NCBI GenBank assembly: GCA_949292215.1
Contig: CASEYW010000108.1
Coordinates: 24,689 to 88,688 of the forward strand
Direction: 5' to 3'
DNA length: 64,000 nucleotides
Source: an uncultured bacterium
Lineage (GTDB): Bacteria; Verrucomicrobiota; Lentisphaeria; Victivallales; UBA1829
Part shown: positions 42,291 through 51,350 of the stretch, one piece after another
How positions within the stretch are numbered: position 1 is the stretch's first letter
Layout: every line of letters begins with the position of its first letter
Position numbers and translations under genes: made by a program
The notes under the pieces: generated by a model
What the model saw: the letters and a program-made list of their open reading frames with translations, nothing else
What the model was told of the DNA's origin: nothing
The model's database searches: none

Positions 42291-45136
42291 TGTTTGGCCT
42301 CCGGAGAAATCCATTGAGCTGTCGGGACCGCGCTTTTCAGGTCTGGAAGCAGATAGGGTTGAAAGGTGTCGAAGGGGATTTTTTTACCGGGGTCTTCATA
42401 AAAGATTCCATGCTTCATCTGCCGGATTTCGGAGATGATCTCCCGGACGAGCTCCTCCGCCTGCGGCAGAAGTGCATCCATGTTTTCCCAGATGCGGATG
42501 GCGGTTTCCGTTACGTTTTTCGGCATGGTCAGGTATCCGCAGTGAATACGGACCGTGTTGTAGTCGATTTCAGGGTGTCTTGTCCGGAAATGGGCATCGC
42601 GGAGAATGAGCAGTCGGTAGAGGGGCAGCTGAAGATTGGAAAAACGACCGGAACGGGGATGGTAATGATCTTTTTCCGGAGATTCGCCGCTGTCGGTTGT
42701 TTTGTAGTCGATGAGGCGCAGCAGGTGCTGCGAGGACGAATATTCGATGCGGTCGATGCGGCCCCGGATTCTTGCCCCGGCAAATGCGATGCCATCATCC
42801 TCTCCGCCGAGAACGTATTCGCATTCGAGTCCTTTGAATTCACGGGCGGATTTTGTGATCTGTTCAGCGGCCCATCCGAGACGCTGTTTCATCTGTTCAT
42901 TCTGAATGGCGATCAGAACGGGCAGAGGACTGCCGTATTGTTTGCGCATTTCGGCATCCAGCGCTTCAAAGAGTCGTTTGCGGACCGTTTCCGGATCAGT
43001 GGAAGGATTCGGTCCAAGACGTTCCAATGCGGAATGACAGCAGCTCCCGAATGCGGCACGATCAAGTTCTTTTGCATCATAGTCGTTTTCCCGCATACCG
43101 AGAAAATTGCCGAGAAAGAAGCGGAACGGACTTTGAAGATATTCCTTGAATTGAGTGACGGAGATCGAAAGATCGGCGTTTCTGTCCGCTCTGGAGAAAT
43201 CGGGGGCGAGACGAAAACGGTATCCGTTTGTTTTTCCATCGGCGGGCGATTCCGGAAAGCGGACCGGTTCGAAAAGAATGGAGGCTCGGTCGAATACATC
43301 CCTGTCGCTGCCCTGGAAGAATAGACGGGAGAATTTCAGCGGCTTTCCTGCGGTGTCGAAACGCGACGCAAGGAAGAAAACGTGATCTCTTCCGCGCGAG
43401 CGCAGAAGAGATTCCAGATAGAGGACATCGCGACCGAATCGGCGACGATCGCATTGGAGTCCGAGTTTTTCCCGCATGGTGTCGGAGAGGAAGGTGCTTC
43501 CGTGAACACTTTCCGGAATTGCTCCATCGTTCATCCCGCAGAGAATGAGTTCGGCAGCCCGGCTCCACGGCAGATCAAGAAATCCGCCGACCTGAAATTC
43601 CTGTTCCAGCGGTTCGCGGTAAAGTCTTATCTCTCCGAGTGCATTGAGCAGTTCTGTCAGAACGGTGTTCAGGGGATCGTCCCGGAAGAGCGGACTTTTT
43701 CGGATTGTATCCAGAAGGTTCCGCAGCTCCACCATTTCCTGTTCCAGCGGAATGCCGGAGGAGACGATACCTCCTCTTTTTCCGTAGAGCAGAGTTACAA
43801 ACGATTCCACCGCGTCTGCGGGCGGCAGGGATTCGAGCTCCTGTTTCCGTTCCCGGAAAAACTGAAACACTGGAATGAGATCGGGCCCGGCAGACTGGAA
43901 GGCATGTTCCAATGTGTCGGGCAGGTGTTCCATGCGGAACTGATCCAGTTTCACAAGAAGCTGTTCTCCGGGGATTCCGAGCTGTTCTTCGAGTACGACA
44001 AGAAAATCCTCCTGCCGGAGCAGTTCATGGAGTGCGCTGAAATCATCCGATTCCATAAAACCGCGAAGCCGGCTCAGCGGGTCATGGAGGCGCAGCTTCC
44101 GCATCGGTTCTCCGGATGGCGATGTGACAATCAGAGTTCTTCCGCCGCTTCCTTTGATTTTGAGTTTTGAAAGCTCCTTGCGGAGGGGGTCGAACCATGT
44201 TTCTTCGGTAACAGCGATTGTTTTGCGCGAGAGTTCAGGTGTGGAGCCGCCGGAGAGCAGGGACGAAACCGCAATGGCAAGCTGTTCCGCCGTTTCTGTT
44301 TTGAACAGATGCTTTGTGATGTCGTCCGCTTCCGGATCGCCGGAAACGGTTCCGAAGTCGAGAGGGTAGTCCGCCCAGGACTCCGGAAGAGGACGTCCCC
44401 AGCCGTCGAACATGGATTCCATTTTCTGCGGAGCATTGATCCAGAGCTCCACATTCATGATTTCTGCGGCTTTCGCAAGACGTTTCAGCAGAAGTGTGCT
44501 GAGGTCCGGCATGGCGAGGACAATGAGTTTTTCAAATCGGCGGAACGGTTCCGCGGATTCTGCAAGGGCTATTTTGCGATCTTCCGGATCCGTCCGCTTC
44601 TGGGTGAACAGAAGTTCCGTATAGCGGCGTTCAAGTTCGGCAATCTCCTCCCATCGTTCCGTGTCAAGCGTTGCTCCCGAACGGGAGACCGATGCGATTG
44701 TCAGGCCGCCGGCGGAAAGTTCCCGCTTCAGCATGCGGAACTGGGCGGCAAGGTTGTTGACGATGGTATCGCTGCTGCGTGGAAAATCCACTGGAAAGAG
44801 AGAGGGAAACTCTGCTTTGCCGCAGTCTGAAACAACCTGTTTCCAGGCACGAATCTGTTCCAGGGGTGTTGCGATTCCGCGAAGGTCGCCTCCTTCAAGA
44901 AGAAAGCGTTCCGGTGTATAGAATTCAGGCGGGAAAAATCCGGCGGAGAGAGGTGCGAGCAGATCGGCCATTGTTTCGGTCAGAACACGCATGGCCTGTC
45001 TTCCCGGGAGCAGGACGAGAAGTCCGGAGAGATCAACGGAAGGCCCGTCTCCGTATCGGAATCCTTCATTGAGGAGGAGAGGGGCTGCCAGTTCCGGCAG
45101 CGGTTTTGACCATCCTAAAAATCGCAGGGTTTTCAT
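42287..45136 (-). CDS. addB: AddB-type exonuclease subunit
   Basis: A 949-residue protein with a degenerate helicase-like N-terminal half (LVLLPGRQAMRVL replaces a clear Walker A) and a C-terminal PD-(D/E)XK nuclease domain (RLIDYKTTD). LCGMNDGAIPE matches the AddB consensus around the second nuclease-associated block. It is the partner of AddA. GGAG lies eight bases before this ATG; an in-frame extension into aroE is rejected. It starts 23 bases after aroE ends. Confidence 0.88.
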   Translation of the reverse strand: MKTLRFLGWSKPLPELAAPLLLNEGFRYGDGPSVDLSGLLVLLPGRQAMRVLTETMADLLAPLSAGFFPPEFYTPERFLLEGGDLRGIATPLEQIRAWKQVVSDCGKAEFPSLFPVDFPRSSDTIVNNLAAQFRMLKRELSAGGLTIASVSRSGATLDTERWEEIAELERRYTELLFTQKRTDPEDRKIALAESAEPFRRFEKLIVLAMPDLSTLLLKRLAKAAEIMNVELWINAPQKMESMFDGWGRPLPESWADYPLDFGTVSGDPEADDITKHLFKTETAEQLAIAVSSLLSGGSTPELSRKTIAVTEETWFDPLRKELSKLKIKGSGGRTLIVTSPSGEPMRKLRLHDPLSRLRGFMESDDFSALHELLRQEDFLVVLEEQLGIPGEQLLVKLDQFRMEHLPDTLEHAFQSAGPDLIPVFQFFRERKQELESLPPADAVESFVTLLYGKRGGIVSSGIPLEQEMVELRNLLDTIRKSPLFRDDPLNTVLTELLNALGEIRLYREPLEQEFQVGGFLDLPWSRAAELILCGMNDGAIPESVHGSTFLSDTMREKLGLQCDRRRFGRDVLYLESLLRSRGRDHVFFLASRFDTAGKPLKFSRLFFQGSDRDVFDRASILFEPVRFPESPADGKTNGYRFRLAPDFSRADRNADLSISVTQFKEYLQSPFRFFLGNFLGMRENDYDAKELDRAAFGSCCHSALERLGPNPSTDPETVRKRLFEALDAEMRKQYGSPLPVLIAIQNEQMKQRLGWAAEQITKSAREFKGLECEYVLGGEDDGIAFAGARIRGRIDRIEYSSSQHLLRLIDYKTTDSGESPEKDHYHPRSGRFSNLQLPLYRLLILRDAHFRTRHPEIDYNTVRIHCGYLTMPKNVTETAIRIWENMDALLPQAEELVREIISEIRQMKHGIFYEDPGKKIPFDTFQPYLLPDLKSAVPTAQWISPEAKQ

Positions 45137-45159
45137 CCGGGACTCCAGGGAAATCTGAA

Positions 45160-46005
45160 CTATTTTGCCGCTTTGGTGTAGGCTGCTTCCAACGCCTTCC
45201 GCATGGTTTCGACAGGGGCTTTCCGGCGGGTCCAGATTTCCAGAGAACGTGCTCCCTGATGGAGCAGCATGGCGAGTCCGTTGGCACAGGGAATGCCGCG
45301 GCGTTCGCACTCCCGGATGATCGGTGTTTTCTTGTAGATGGTGTCGTAAACGCGGATGGATGCGGGAAGAAGGGAGAGGTCGAAGGGGGCCGGATCTTCC
45401 GGTTTGAGTCCAAGACTGGTGCATTGAATTGCAACATCGGCTGAATTCAGAAAAGCTTTGATCCCGTCTGTGTCAGTCAATCCGCAAGTCTGTACTGTTG
45501 TCCCGTATTCCCGGCGGATTTTTTCGGCGAGGGATTCCGCTGTTGCCACAGTGCGGTTCATAAGAAGAAGCTCGGCCGCGCCGCGCGAGGCAAACCAGAC
45601 TGCGGCCGCATGTGCGGCACCACCGCAGCCGATGAATGCGATCTTTCCATTCGGAACGCGGAAGTCAAAGGCTTCAGCGAGGGCCTGTTCCAGACCGTAG
45701 CCGTCGGTGGTATCCCCATAGAGTCGTCCGGATTCGACCGTGACTGTGTTGACGCTTTCCGCTACGCGCGCTTCTTTGGAAATTCCGTCCAGAAACGGGA
45801 TGATTGCTCCCTTGTGCGGAACTGTGATGTTGAATCCGGCAAGTTCACGCCGCGCGCACTCCGTAAACGCTTTCAGCCCTTCCGCTTTGACGTGAACGGC
45901 GAAATATTCGGCATCCAGGTTCTGTTTTTTCAGGGCTGCATTCTGCATGGCGGGGGAGAGGGAATGGGCGATCGGATCGCCGATAACCGCAAATTTTATC
46001 GTCAT
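45160..46005 (-). CDS. aroE: shikimate dehydrogenase
   Basis: A 281-residue protein. GDPIAHSLSPAMQN, NITVPHK (Lys65) and TTDGYG (Asp101) are the substrate-binding and catalytic motifs; GCGGAAHAAAV is the NADP-binding loop. It reduces 3-dehydroshikimate in aromatic amino acid synthesis. Length matches the family. The upstream ribosome binding site is weak. It is the first gene of an aroE-addB-addA leftward unit and is divergent from the polyprenyl synthase gene. Confidence 0.95.
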   Translation of the reverse strand: MTIKFAVIGDPIAHSLSPAMQNAALKKQNLDAEYFAVHVKAEGLKAFTECARRELAGFNITVPHKGAIIPFLDGISKEARVAESVNTVTVESGRLYGDTTDGYGLEQALAEAFDFRVPNGKIAFIGCGGAAHAAAVWFASRGAAELLLMNRTVATAESLAEKIRREYGTTVQTCGLTDTDGIKAFLNSADVAIQCTSLGLKPEDPAPFDLSLLPASIRVYDTIYKKTPIIRECERRGIPCANGLAMLLHQGARSLEIWTRRKAPVETMRKALEAAYTKAAK

Positions 46006-46095
46006 TTTTCGTTGTCCGGGTTTTAAGTTTTCATTTTCAATGTATATTGTAAGCGATCAGGAAATTGCAAGATATATAACAATAGGTGCGGAATC

Positions 46096-47172
46096 ATGAA
46101 AAATCAACTGCAAAAGGAGCTCTCGGAAGTCTGTGGCACAATAAATGATTTTATTTTTTCGGATTCCTTTCCCGAGAGTCTTGCGCCGGAGCTTCTGCGC
46201 GATGCGGTGCGTCTCTATCCGCTGCGAGGGGGGAAGCGCATCCGCCCGGTACTTGTCATGTGGGCGTGCGGAGCGGTCGGAGGTGATCCGGCAAAGGCGG
46301 TCAACGCGGCTGCGGCGGTTGAGATTTATCACAACTGGACTCTTGTCCATGACGATATCATCGACTGCGACGAATTACGGCGCGGCAGCGCAACCTGCCA
46401 TATTGAACTTAAACGTCGTGCGGCAGGAAGGTTTGAACTGACCCCTGTCCGGGCAAAGAAATTCGGTACGGATTTTTCGATTCTCGCCGGAGATGTGCAG
46501 CAGGCGTGGGCAATGGACGTTCTGCTCCGTTCCACGGAACGCGGTGTTTCCTGCGAGACCGTGAACATGATGGCGCGCCGGATGCAGTCATTCCTGAACC
46601 GTGAACTGCTTTCCGGCGAAGCGCTGGATGTTGAATTCGAATACCGCAGGCAGTTCCCCGGCCGGGATGAGGTCATGAATATGATTCGCGGCAAGACCGG
46701 TGTGCTTCTTTCCTATTCCGCCGAATGCGGCGCCATGATCGGGCTCGACACCGCTGATTTTGAACGGACTGAGGTCCGCGCGCTTTCCGCATTTGCCGGA
46801 GAGGTCGGGTATGCGTTTCAGCTTTGTGACGATCTGCTCGGCGTTTATGGTGACGAGGAAACGTTCGGCAAACCCCTCTGTTCCGATTTCCGCGAAGGGA
46901 AACCGACCATCCTTTTCATTGAGGCCATGGAGCGTCTCTCTCCGGCGGGAAAGGAGGAACTCTTTTCACTGATGAACCTGGAGCGTTATGGAGCGGAAGA
47001 GATTGCCCGGATTCAAACGCTGCTTGAGGAATGCGGCGCGCGCGAAGCGGTGGTCCGTCAGGCGGAATGTTCTTCTGCCGCCGCATTGAAAAGTCTGACG
47101 AAACTTCCGGCGGGCAAATACCGCTCTCTGCTGGAGGCGCTGGCGGAAAGTCTTCTCAACAGAAATGTCTGA
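46096..47172 (+). CDS. polyprenyl diphosphate synthase
   Basis: A 358-residue trans-isoprenyl diphosphate synthase. GGKRIRP, the first Asp-rich motif DDIID (86-90), and the second motif written DDLLG (Asp245-246), followed by YGDEETFGKP, are visible. The second motif plus GDEExxGKP is the style of archaeal/GGPP synthases rather than IspA (DDxxD). Product chain length, probably GGPP or longer for quinones or carotenoids, is uncertain. AGGTGCGG lies before the ATG. It leads a three-gene plus-strand run. Confidence 0.92.
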   Translation: MKNQLQKELSEVCGTINDFIFSDSFPESLAPELLRDAVRLYPLRGGKRIRPVLVMWACGAVGGDPAKAVNAAAAVEIYHNWTLVHDDIIDCDELRRGSATCHIELKRRAAGRFELTPVRAKKFGTDFSILAGDVQQAWAMDVLLRSTERGVSCETVNMMARRMQSFLNRELLSGEALDVEFEYRRQFPGRDEVMNMIRGKTGVLLSYSAECGAMIGLDTADFERTEVRALSAFAGEVGYAFQLCDDLLGVYGDEETFGKPLCSDFREGKPTILFIEAMERLSPAGKEELFSLMNLERYGAEEIARIQTLLEECGAREAVVRQAECSSAAALKSLTKLPAGKYRSLLEALAESLLNRNV

Positions 47173-47197
47173 TTGATAAAAAACGAAAGGAGAAAAC

Positions 47198-48082
47198 ATG
47201 GCGCATAAGAAAGTCACGTTCGAAGGCTGGAAAAATTGTCTGGAGGTTTCCAGCGGGAATTTCAAACTGGTGGTTGCCACTGAAATCGGGCCGCGCATTC
47301 TGGGCGCATTTTTCGAGGACAGCGACAATTTGTTCTACATCTATCCGAAAACCGCCGGACGAACCGGCGATAAAAAATGGAACAACTACGGCGGACACCG
47401 TCTCTGGCATTCTCCGGAGGAGAAACCGCGGACTTACACCATCGAAAACTCCAAAGTCGACGTCCGGGAACGCGGTAACAGCATCGTTCTTCACAAAGGC
47501 CCCGACTCCCTCGCCGGAATTGAGAAGACCATTGAAATCATCCCTTTCAAAAACGACTCCTTCAAAATCATTCACACCCTCCGCAACTGGAACCGCTGGG
47601 AGGTGGAACTCGCCGCATGGGCGATTACCGTGATGGCACCCGGCGGAACCGCCATCATGCCGATGCCGCAGGGCGATAAGAAAGCGCTTCTGCCGAATAC
47701 GTTCATTGCTCTCTGGCCGTATACGGATCTTTCCGACGGACGTGTCCGCATCGGTTCGAAGTACACATTGGTCAAGCACAACTCTAAAATCCGTCGTCCG
47801 TATGCCAAGATCGGTTTCAACTGTGAGGACGCCTGGATCGCTTATCAGAACAAAGGGATCATGTTCGTGAAAAAATACGAACATTTTGTGGATGCCGAAT
47901 ATCCGGACAACGGATGCAGCGTGGAGTGCTTCTCCTGCGGTCCCATGCAGGAGATTGAAACGCTCAGCCCGTATTATCAGCTCGGTTACAAACAGGAGAT
48001 CACCCATACGGAGATCTGGACCGCGCTCCGGCTCGGAAAAGAGATCCTTGATGAAAAGGATGCCGAACTCGTATTCGGCTGA
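47198..48082 (+). CDS. DUF4380-like protein, mutarotase-type fold suspected
   Basis: A 294-residue cytoplasmic protein. EIGPRILGAFF, WNNYGGHRLWHSPEE and CFSCGPMQEIETLSP look like the DUF4380 family, a set of galactose-mutarotase-like beta-sandwich proteins of unknown role. GGH followed by RLWHSPE suggests the substrate-site His of mutarotases. A sugar-binding or epimerase role is inference. GAAAGGAG lies before the ATG and the gap to the polyprenyl synthase gene is 25 bases. Confidence 0.72.
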   Translation: MAHKKVTFEGWKNCLEVSSGNFKLVVATEIGPRILGAFFEDSDNLFYIYPKTAGRTGDKKWNNYGGHRLWHSPEEKPRTYTIENSKVDVRERGNSIVLHKGPDSLAGIEKTIEIIPFKNDSFKIIHTLRNWNRWEVELAAWAITVMAPGGTAIMPMPQGDKKALLPNTFIALWPYTDLSDGRVRIGSKYTLVKHNSKIRRPYAKIGFNCEDAWIAYQNKGIMFVKKYEHFVDAEYPDNGCSVECFSCGPMQEIETLSPYYQLGYKQEITHTEIWTALRLGKEILDEKDAELVFG

Positions 48083-48093
48083 AATGGAACGGT

Positions 48094-48819
48094 ATGATTC
48101 GCCTGCTTTCCTGTTTGCTTTTCGTGGGATGGGGACCGTTGTTCGGGGCGGTCGTGAATGTCGATCGCCTGAATGTGCGGGCGGCTCCCTTTCCCGAGGC
48201 GATGGTGGTTGCCATGCTCGCCGCAGGAACGCGGGTGAATGCCGTGCCGGCAAATGATTCCTGGGCGGAGATTCCGGCTCCGGAGACGGTTCCCGTCTGG
48301 GTTGCTTCCGTGTTCGTTGATGAGAACGGTGTTCTCCGGGATGGTGCCCGGCTGCGCTGCGGTCCGGGAACCGTCTTTGCTGAATATCGCCGTGGAAAAG
48401 CGGTGCCGGGAGAGAAAATTGCCGTTATTCAGAAAGCTCGTGACGGATTCTGGCTCCGCATTCGTCCGCTTCCGGGATTGAAGTGTTATGTCAGCCGGAA
48501 ATTCCTGAAGGAAAAGACTCCCCAAAAGAAGACTCCCGCCGGATCTGAAGTTCAACAACATTATGTGACCGGAGATGAGAGACCAGTCAGCGTGGAAGGT
48601 AAACTCGTTCCGTTGAAAGACGCGGTCATGGATTCTTCCCATGAACTGACTCTGGAGATCAACGGCGAAACAATATCCGTCTGCTATCTGACCGCTCCGC
48701 GCTTGAACTTGAAACTGTGGGAGAACCGGACTGTCCGTATTGATGGAATTCAACGCTGGGTGAAAGGAATCCCGCGTCCATTTGTGGAAATCGGAAAAGT
48801 CTCACCTTCATGGAAATAA
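48094..48819 (+). CDS. exported protein with two bacterial SH3-like domains
   Basis: A 241-residue protein with a signal peptide (MIRLLSCLLFVGWGPLFGA). VNVDRLNVRAAPFPEAMVV and GARLRCGPGTVFAEY are the starts of two SH3_3-type repeats (residues about 20-70 and 85-145). The C-terminal part (about 160-240) has no recognisable motif. Such proteins bind cell wall peptides. GGAACGG is a weak ribosome binding site. It starts 11 bases after the DUF4380-like gene. Confidence 0.82.
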   Translation: MIRLLSCLLFVGWGPLFGAVVNVDRLNVRAAPFPEAMVVAMLAAGTRVNAVPANDSWAEIPAPETVPVWVASVFVDENGVLRDGARLRCGPGTVFAEYRRGKAVPGEKIAVIQKARDGFWLRIRPLPGLKCYVSRKFLKEKTPQKKTPAGSEVQQHYVTGDERPVSVEGKLVPLKDAVMDSSHELTLEINGETISVCYLTAPRLNLKLWENRTVRIDGIQRWVKGIPRPFVEIGKVSPSWK

Positions 48820-48900
48820 AAATTCCCGTAGAGAAGCGGAGATTCACTACGCAGGATTTCCAGGTTCCGGATGCATCATTCCATTGGAAGAATACAGGAT

Positions 48901-49377
48901 TCAGGATTCGGCGCGGGCAAGAATTTCCAGGCAGTTTTTCGGTTCTGGCGAAATCAGAAACGCTGCTTTGAGACGTCCGTCATAGAACAGCGAACCGATG
49001 GATGCCAGAATCTTGAGATGAGTCGCTCTCTGCTGTCCGCCGGCGACAACCATGAAAACCAGTTTTACCGGCTGATTGTCAGGAGACTGGTAATCCGTAA
49101 CTCCATCCGGACAAACCGCAAGTGCCATGCTGGGATTCTCAATATTTTCCAAACGCACATGAGGCACGGCAATTCCGTTGCCGATTCCAGTGCTCATCAG
49201 ACTTTCCCGATGGAAAATACCCCATGCCAGATCATCCCTGGGAACCATATCCTCCACCTGGGCCAGCATATCGACCAGGATATTCAGAACCTCTTCCTTG
49301 GTCTGTTTGCCTTTCAAAACAATGACACGCCCATTCAGAAGCGGGCCGATGGGAATCTGTTTCGGATCACGAGCCAT
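48901..49377 (-). CDS. PTS EIIA domain protein (PtsN-like)
   Basis: A 158-residue EIIA of the fructose/nitrogen family. GIAVPHVR carries His73, the phosphorylated residue, in the usual G-x-x-x-P-H context, and the length is that of a free-standing PtsN. In many bacteria PtsN takes phosphate from a PTS phosphocarrier and regulates transport or gene expression; no EI or HPr gene is in the window. The start is set by family length; GGAG is 14 bases upstream. Confidence 0.9.
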   Translation of the reverse strand: MARDPKQIPIGPLLNGRVIVLKGKQTKEEVLNILVDMLAQVEDMVPRDDLAWGIFHRESLMSTGIGNGIAVPHVRLENIENPSMALAVCPDGVTDYQSPDNQPVKLVFMVVAGGQQRATHLKILASIGSLFYDGRLKAAFLISPEPKNCLEILARAES

Positions 49378-49507
49378 AATGTCATCCAATCTCCATTTAA
49401 TTGATATGCGACAATCTATCACAAAAACAGCATTTTTCAAGTCACGGTGCAAAGATATCCGCAGAGCGCCATTCCGTTACTGAAGCAGGAGAAAGCCTCT
49501 CTGCAAA

Positions 49508-49542
49508 CCTGCGGAACGGATGGCTCGCGAATGCCCCGCAGG
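49508..49542 (-). terminator. possible terminator of the orphan secreted gene
   Basis: CCTGCGG and CCGCAGG flank 21 bases; on the minus strand the second arm is followed by TTTGC. It lies about 20 bases after the stop of the leftward gene. The stem is short and the T tract weak. Confidence 0.35.
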
Positions 49543-49560
49543 AGCCTTTCCGCCGATCGA

Positions 49561-50955
49561 TCAGTTCAATTTTGGTATGATCTTTTTGTCCGGGGCTTTT
49601 ACCATGGAGTCCTTTGCCGGATAAGCTCCTGCTTTTTCCTTGATGAAAAGAACCCCGTTGACCACATCGTCTTCGCCGAAATTCAGCATCAGTTTCGCAA
49701 TGGTGTATTTCCCGGTCCAGACAAGGGAGCGGAGTCGTTCCTTGGAGGCTTCCCGGGGATTGTCCCGCTGAAGGTCGTCTTTTCCGTAACGGGCGACAAA
49801 CTGTTCCTTCAGTTTCAGAAAGTCAATCAAAGTGACGCGCGTGTAATAAGTGATGACTCTCGACAGCTTGTTGTTGATGTAGTCAAACTGGATATTCCGG
49901 ATGAGACGGTTCGGCGTGATGAAATAATCGTATTCCTTTGTTGCCAGGACACTGTAATTTTCATATTGCAGAGCCAGACGCGCTTCGCCGCGGGTGAAAT
50001 CCCAGAAGGCGGGGGAATATCCCAGATCGCTGTCGATTCCCTTGAGGGAATTTGATTTTGCCTTGTTTTCATTGATTTTGGCAATGAGCTGATTCTCGTT
50101 GGGGGTGTCGAAAACGAGAATTTCCTGATTGTCAAAACTGTTGCTTTTGTTGGAAGAGGACGCGCGGAGTCGTTCCTTTTCGATATAGCTTTCCGTCAGT
50201 TTTGCTGCGGTGAACCAGCGGTCCAGCACGTTGATGTATCCGGCATTTTCATTTGCGGCATCCTGGGCGTCCTTGAGTTTATTGAATGCGGAGGTGAGAG
50301 CGTCGCTCCGTCTGTCGCGGTATTTGTTGTAGCGTGTGGAGATGTATTCTTCACGCTTCGCATCGGAGAATTTTTTGTCGATTTTGATCTTGTCTTCCGG
50401 CAGGACGTCGTAATAGGGAATGATGCGGGAGCCGATTTTCACTGTCCGTCCGTTGAAAGAATAAAACGGACCGGTAACAGCAAGGATTTTAGGTCCGCGA
50501 TAGTATTTGACCGTAATGCGATCACGCAGTTTATATTGAACAAAACGTTTGGCGGCTTCTTCTGTGAGTTCCTTTTTCAGCTGCTCCAGAGATTTCGGGA
50601 ACTGTTTTTCGATCTGTTTCCGCGCAAGATCCATCAGGACTTTTGTGGAACGGTTGTCCAGGGGTTTTTTCGGATTCATCTCGATTTCCGCGGCAACATC
50701 ACTCATGATGGCTTTTCCGACATCATTGTTGTTGATGTCCTCTCCGGCATCAATGTGCGCTTTGATCGTCTGCTGGATGAAACTGTCTTTTGCACGGGAG
50801 ATTCCGAGGTAACTGGTATCCCGCGGATGGACGTATTTGATTTTCATTCCCGTATTTGCTTTTCCCGCGGACCCCTTTTTTCCCTGAGCGTCGGCAACCA
50901 TTCCACCGATCAATCCCAGCACCAGCAAAAGAACTCCTGTTCTGGCCCAATTCAT
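49561..50955 (-). CDS. secreted orphan protein, lysine/glutamate-rich
   Basis: A 464-residue protein with a signal peptide (MNWARTGVLLLVLGLIGGMVADA). The mature protein is highly charged and helical in its middle (residues about 60-270), with ATGPFYSFNGRTVKIGSR and a tyrosine-rich C-terminal third. I recognise no domain. It is monocistronic with a strong promoter, which suggests solid expression. An extracytoplasmic location is all that can be inferred. Confidence 0.75.
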   Translation of the reverse strand: MNWARTGVLLLVLGLIGGMVADAQGKKGSAGKANTGMKIKYVHPRDTSYLGISRAKDSFIQQTIKAHIDAGEDINNNDVGKAIMSDVAAEIEMNPKKPLDNRSTKVLMDLARKQIEKQFPKSLEQLKKELTEEAAKRFVQYKLRDRITVKYYRGPKILAVTGPFYSFNGRTVKIGSRIIPYYDVLPEDKIKIDKKFSDAKREEYISTRYNKYRDRRSDALTSAFNKLKDAQDAANENAGYINVLDRWFTAAKLTESYIEKERLRASSSNKSNSFDNQEILVFDTPNENQLIAKINENKAKSNSLKGIDSDLGYSPAFWDFTRGEARLALQYENYSVLATKEYDYFITPNRLIRNIQFDYINNKLSRVITYYTRVTLIDFLKLKEQFVARYGKDDLQRDNPREASKERLRSLVWTGKYTIAKLMLNFGEDDVVNGVLFIKEKAGAYPAKDSMVKAPDKKIIPKLN

Positions 50956-51058
50956 AACGTAAAGCTTTCTTGTCTAAAAATCCTGTAAAAAATTTTCTGT
51001 TGCGAAAAAATTCCGTTCTCCCCGTAAATTTCTCTCTCCCAGAAAAATAAACGTATAC

Positions 51059-51087
51059 ATTATACCACATTTTTTTCATTTTGGCAA
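51059..51087 (-). promoter_or_regulatory. strong sigma-70 promoter of the orphan secreted gene
   Basis: On the minus strand TTGCCA is followed after exactly 17 bases by TATAAT. The 5' leader would be about 95 bases. Confidence 0.7.
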
Positions 51088-51261
51088 TACCCCCTGGAAA
51101 ATAATTTTCAATAAAACGCTTTTTTTTTGTTTAGCTGTGTATTGATTCACAGTCCTGTTTCTTCCTGCTGCTTCTCCTGTTCTGACGGAAAGAGAGTTTT
51201 TTCTTCAGGCTTCGGAGCGGGGGCATTGCACGTCTCTCGTCCTGGAAGGAATGAGCGATCC

Positions 51262-51289
51262 TTGAAAATTTCTTTTTTGATGATATTAT
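51262..51289 (+). promoter_or_regulatory. possible promoter of the rhamnosidase-like gene
   Basis: TTGAAA and TATTAT are separated by 16 bases, about 60 bases before the start codon. The rest of the gap from 50956 to 51350 holds no gene that I can support. Confidence 0.4.
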
Positions 51290-51350
51290 TCCGAATCGGT
51301 TTTCCCTGGTCAACATTCAACCTGTTCGGCAAATAAGGATGCTTGCTTCC

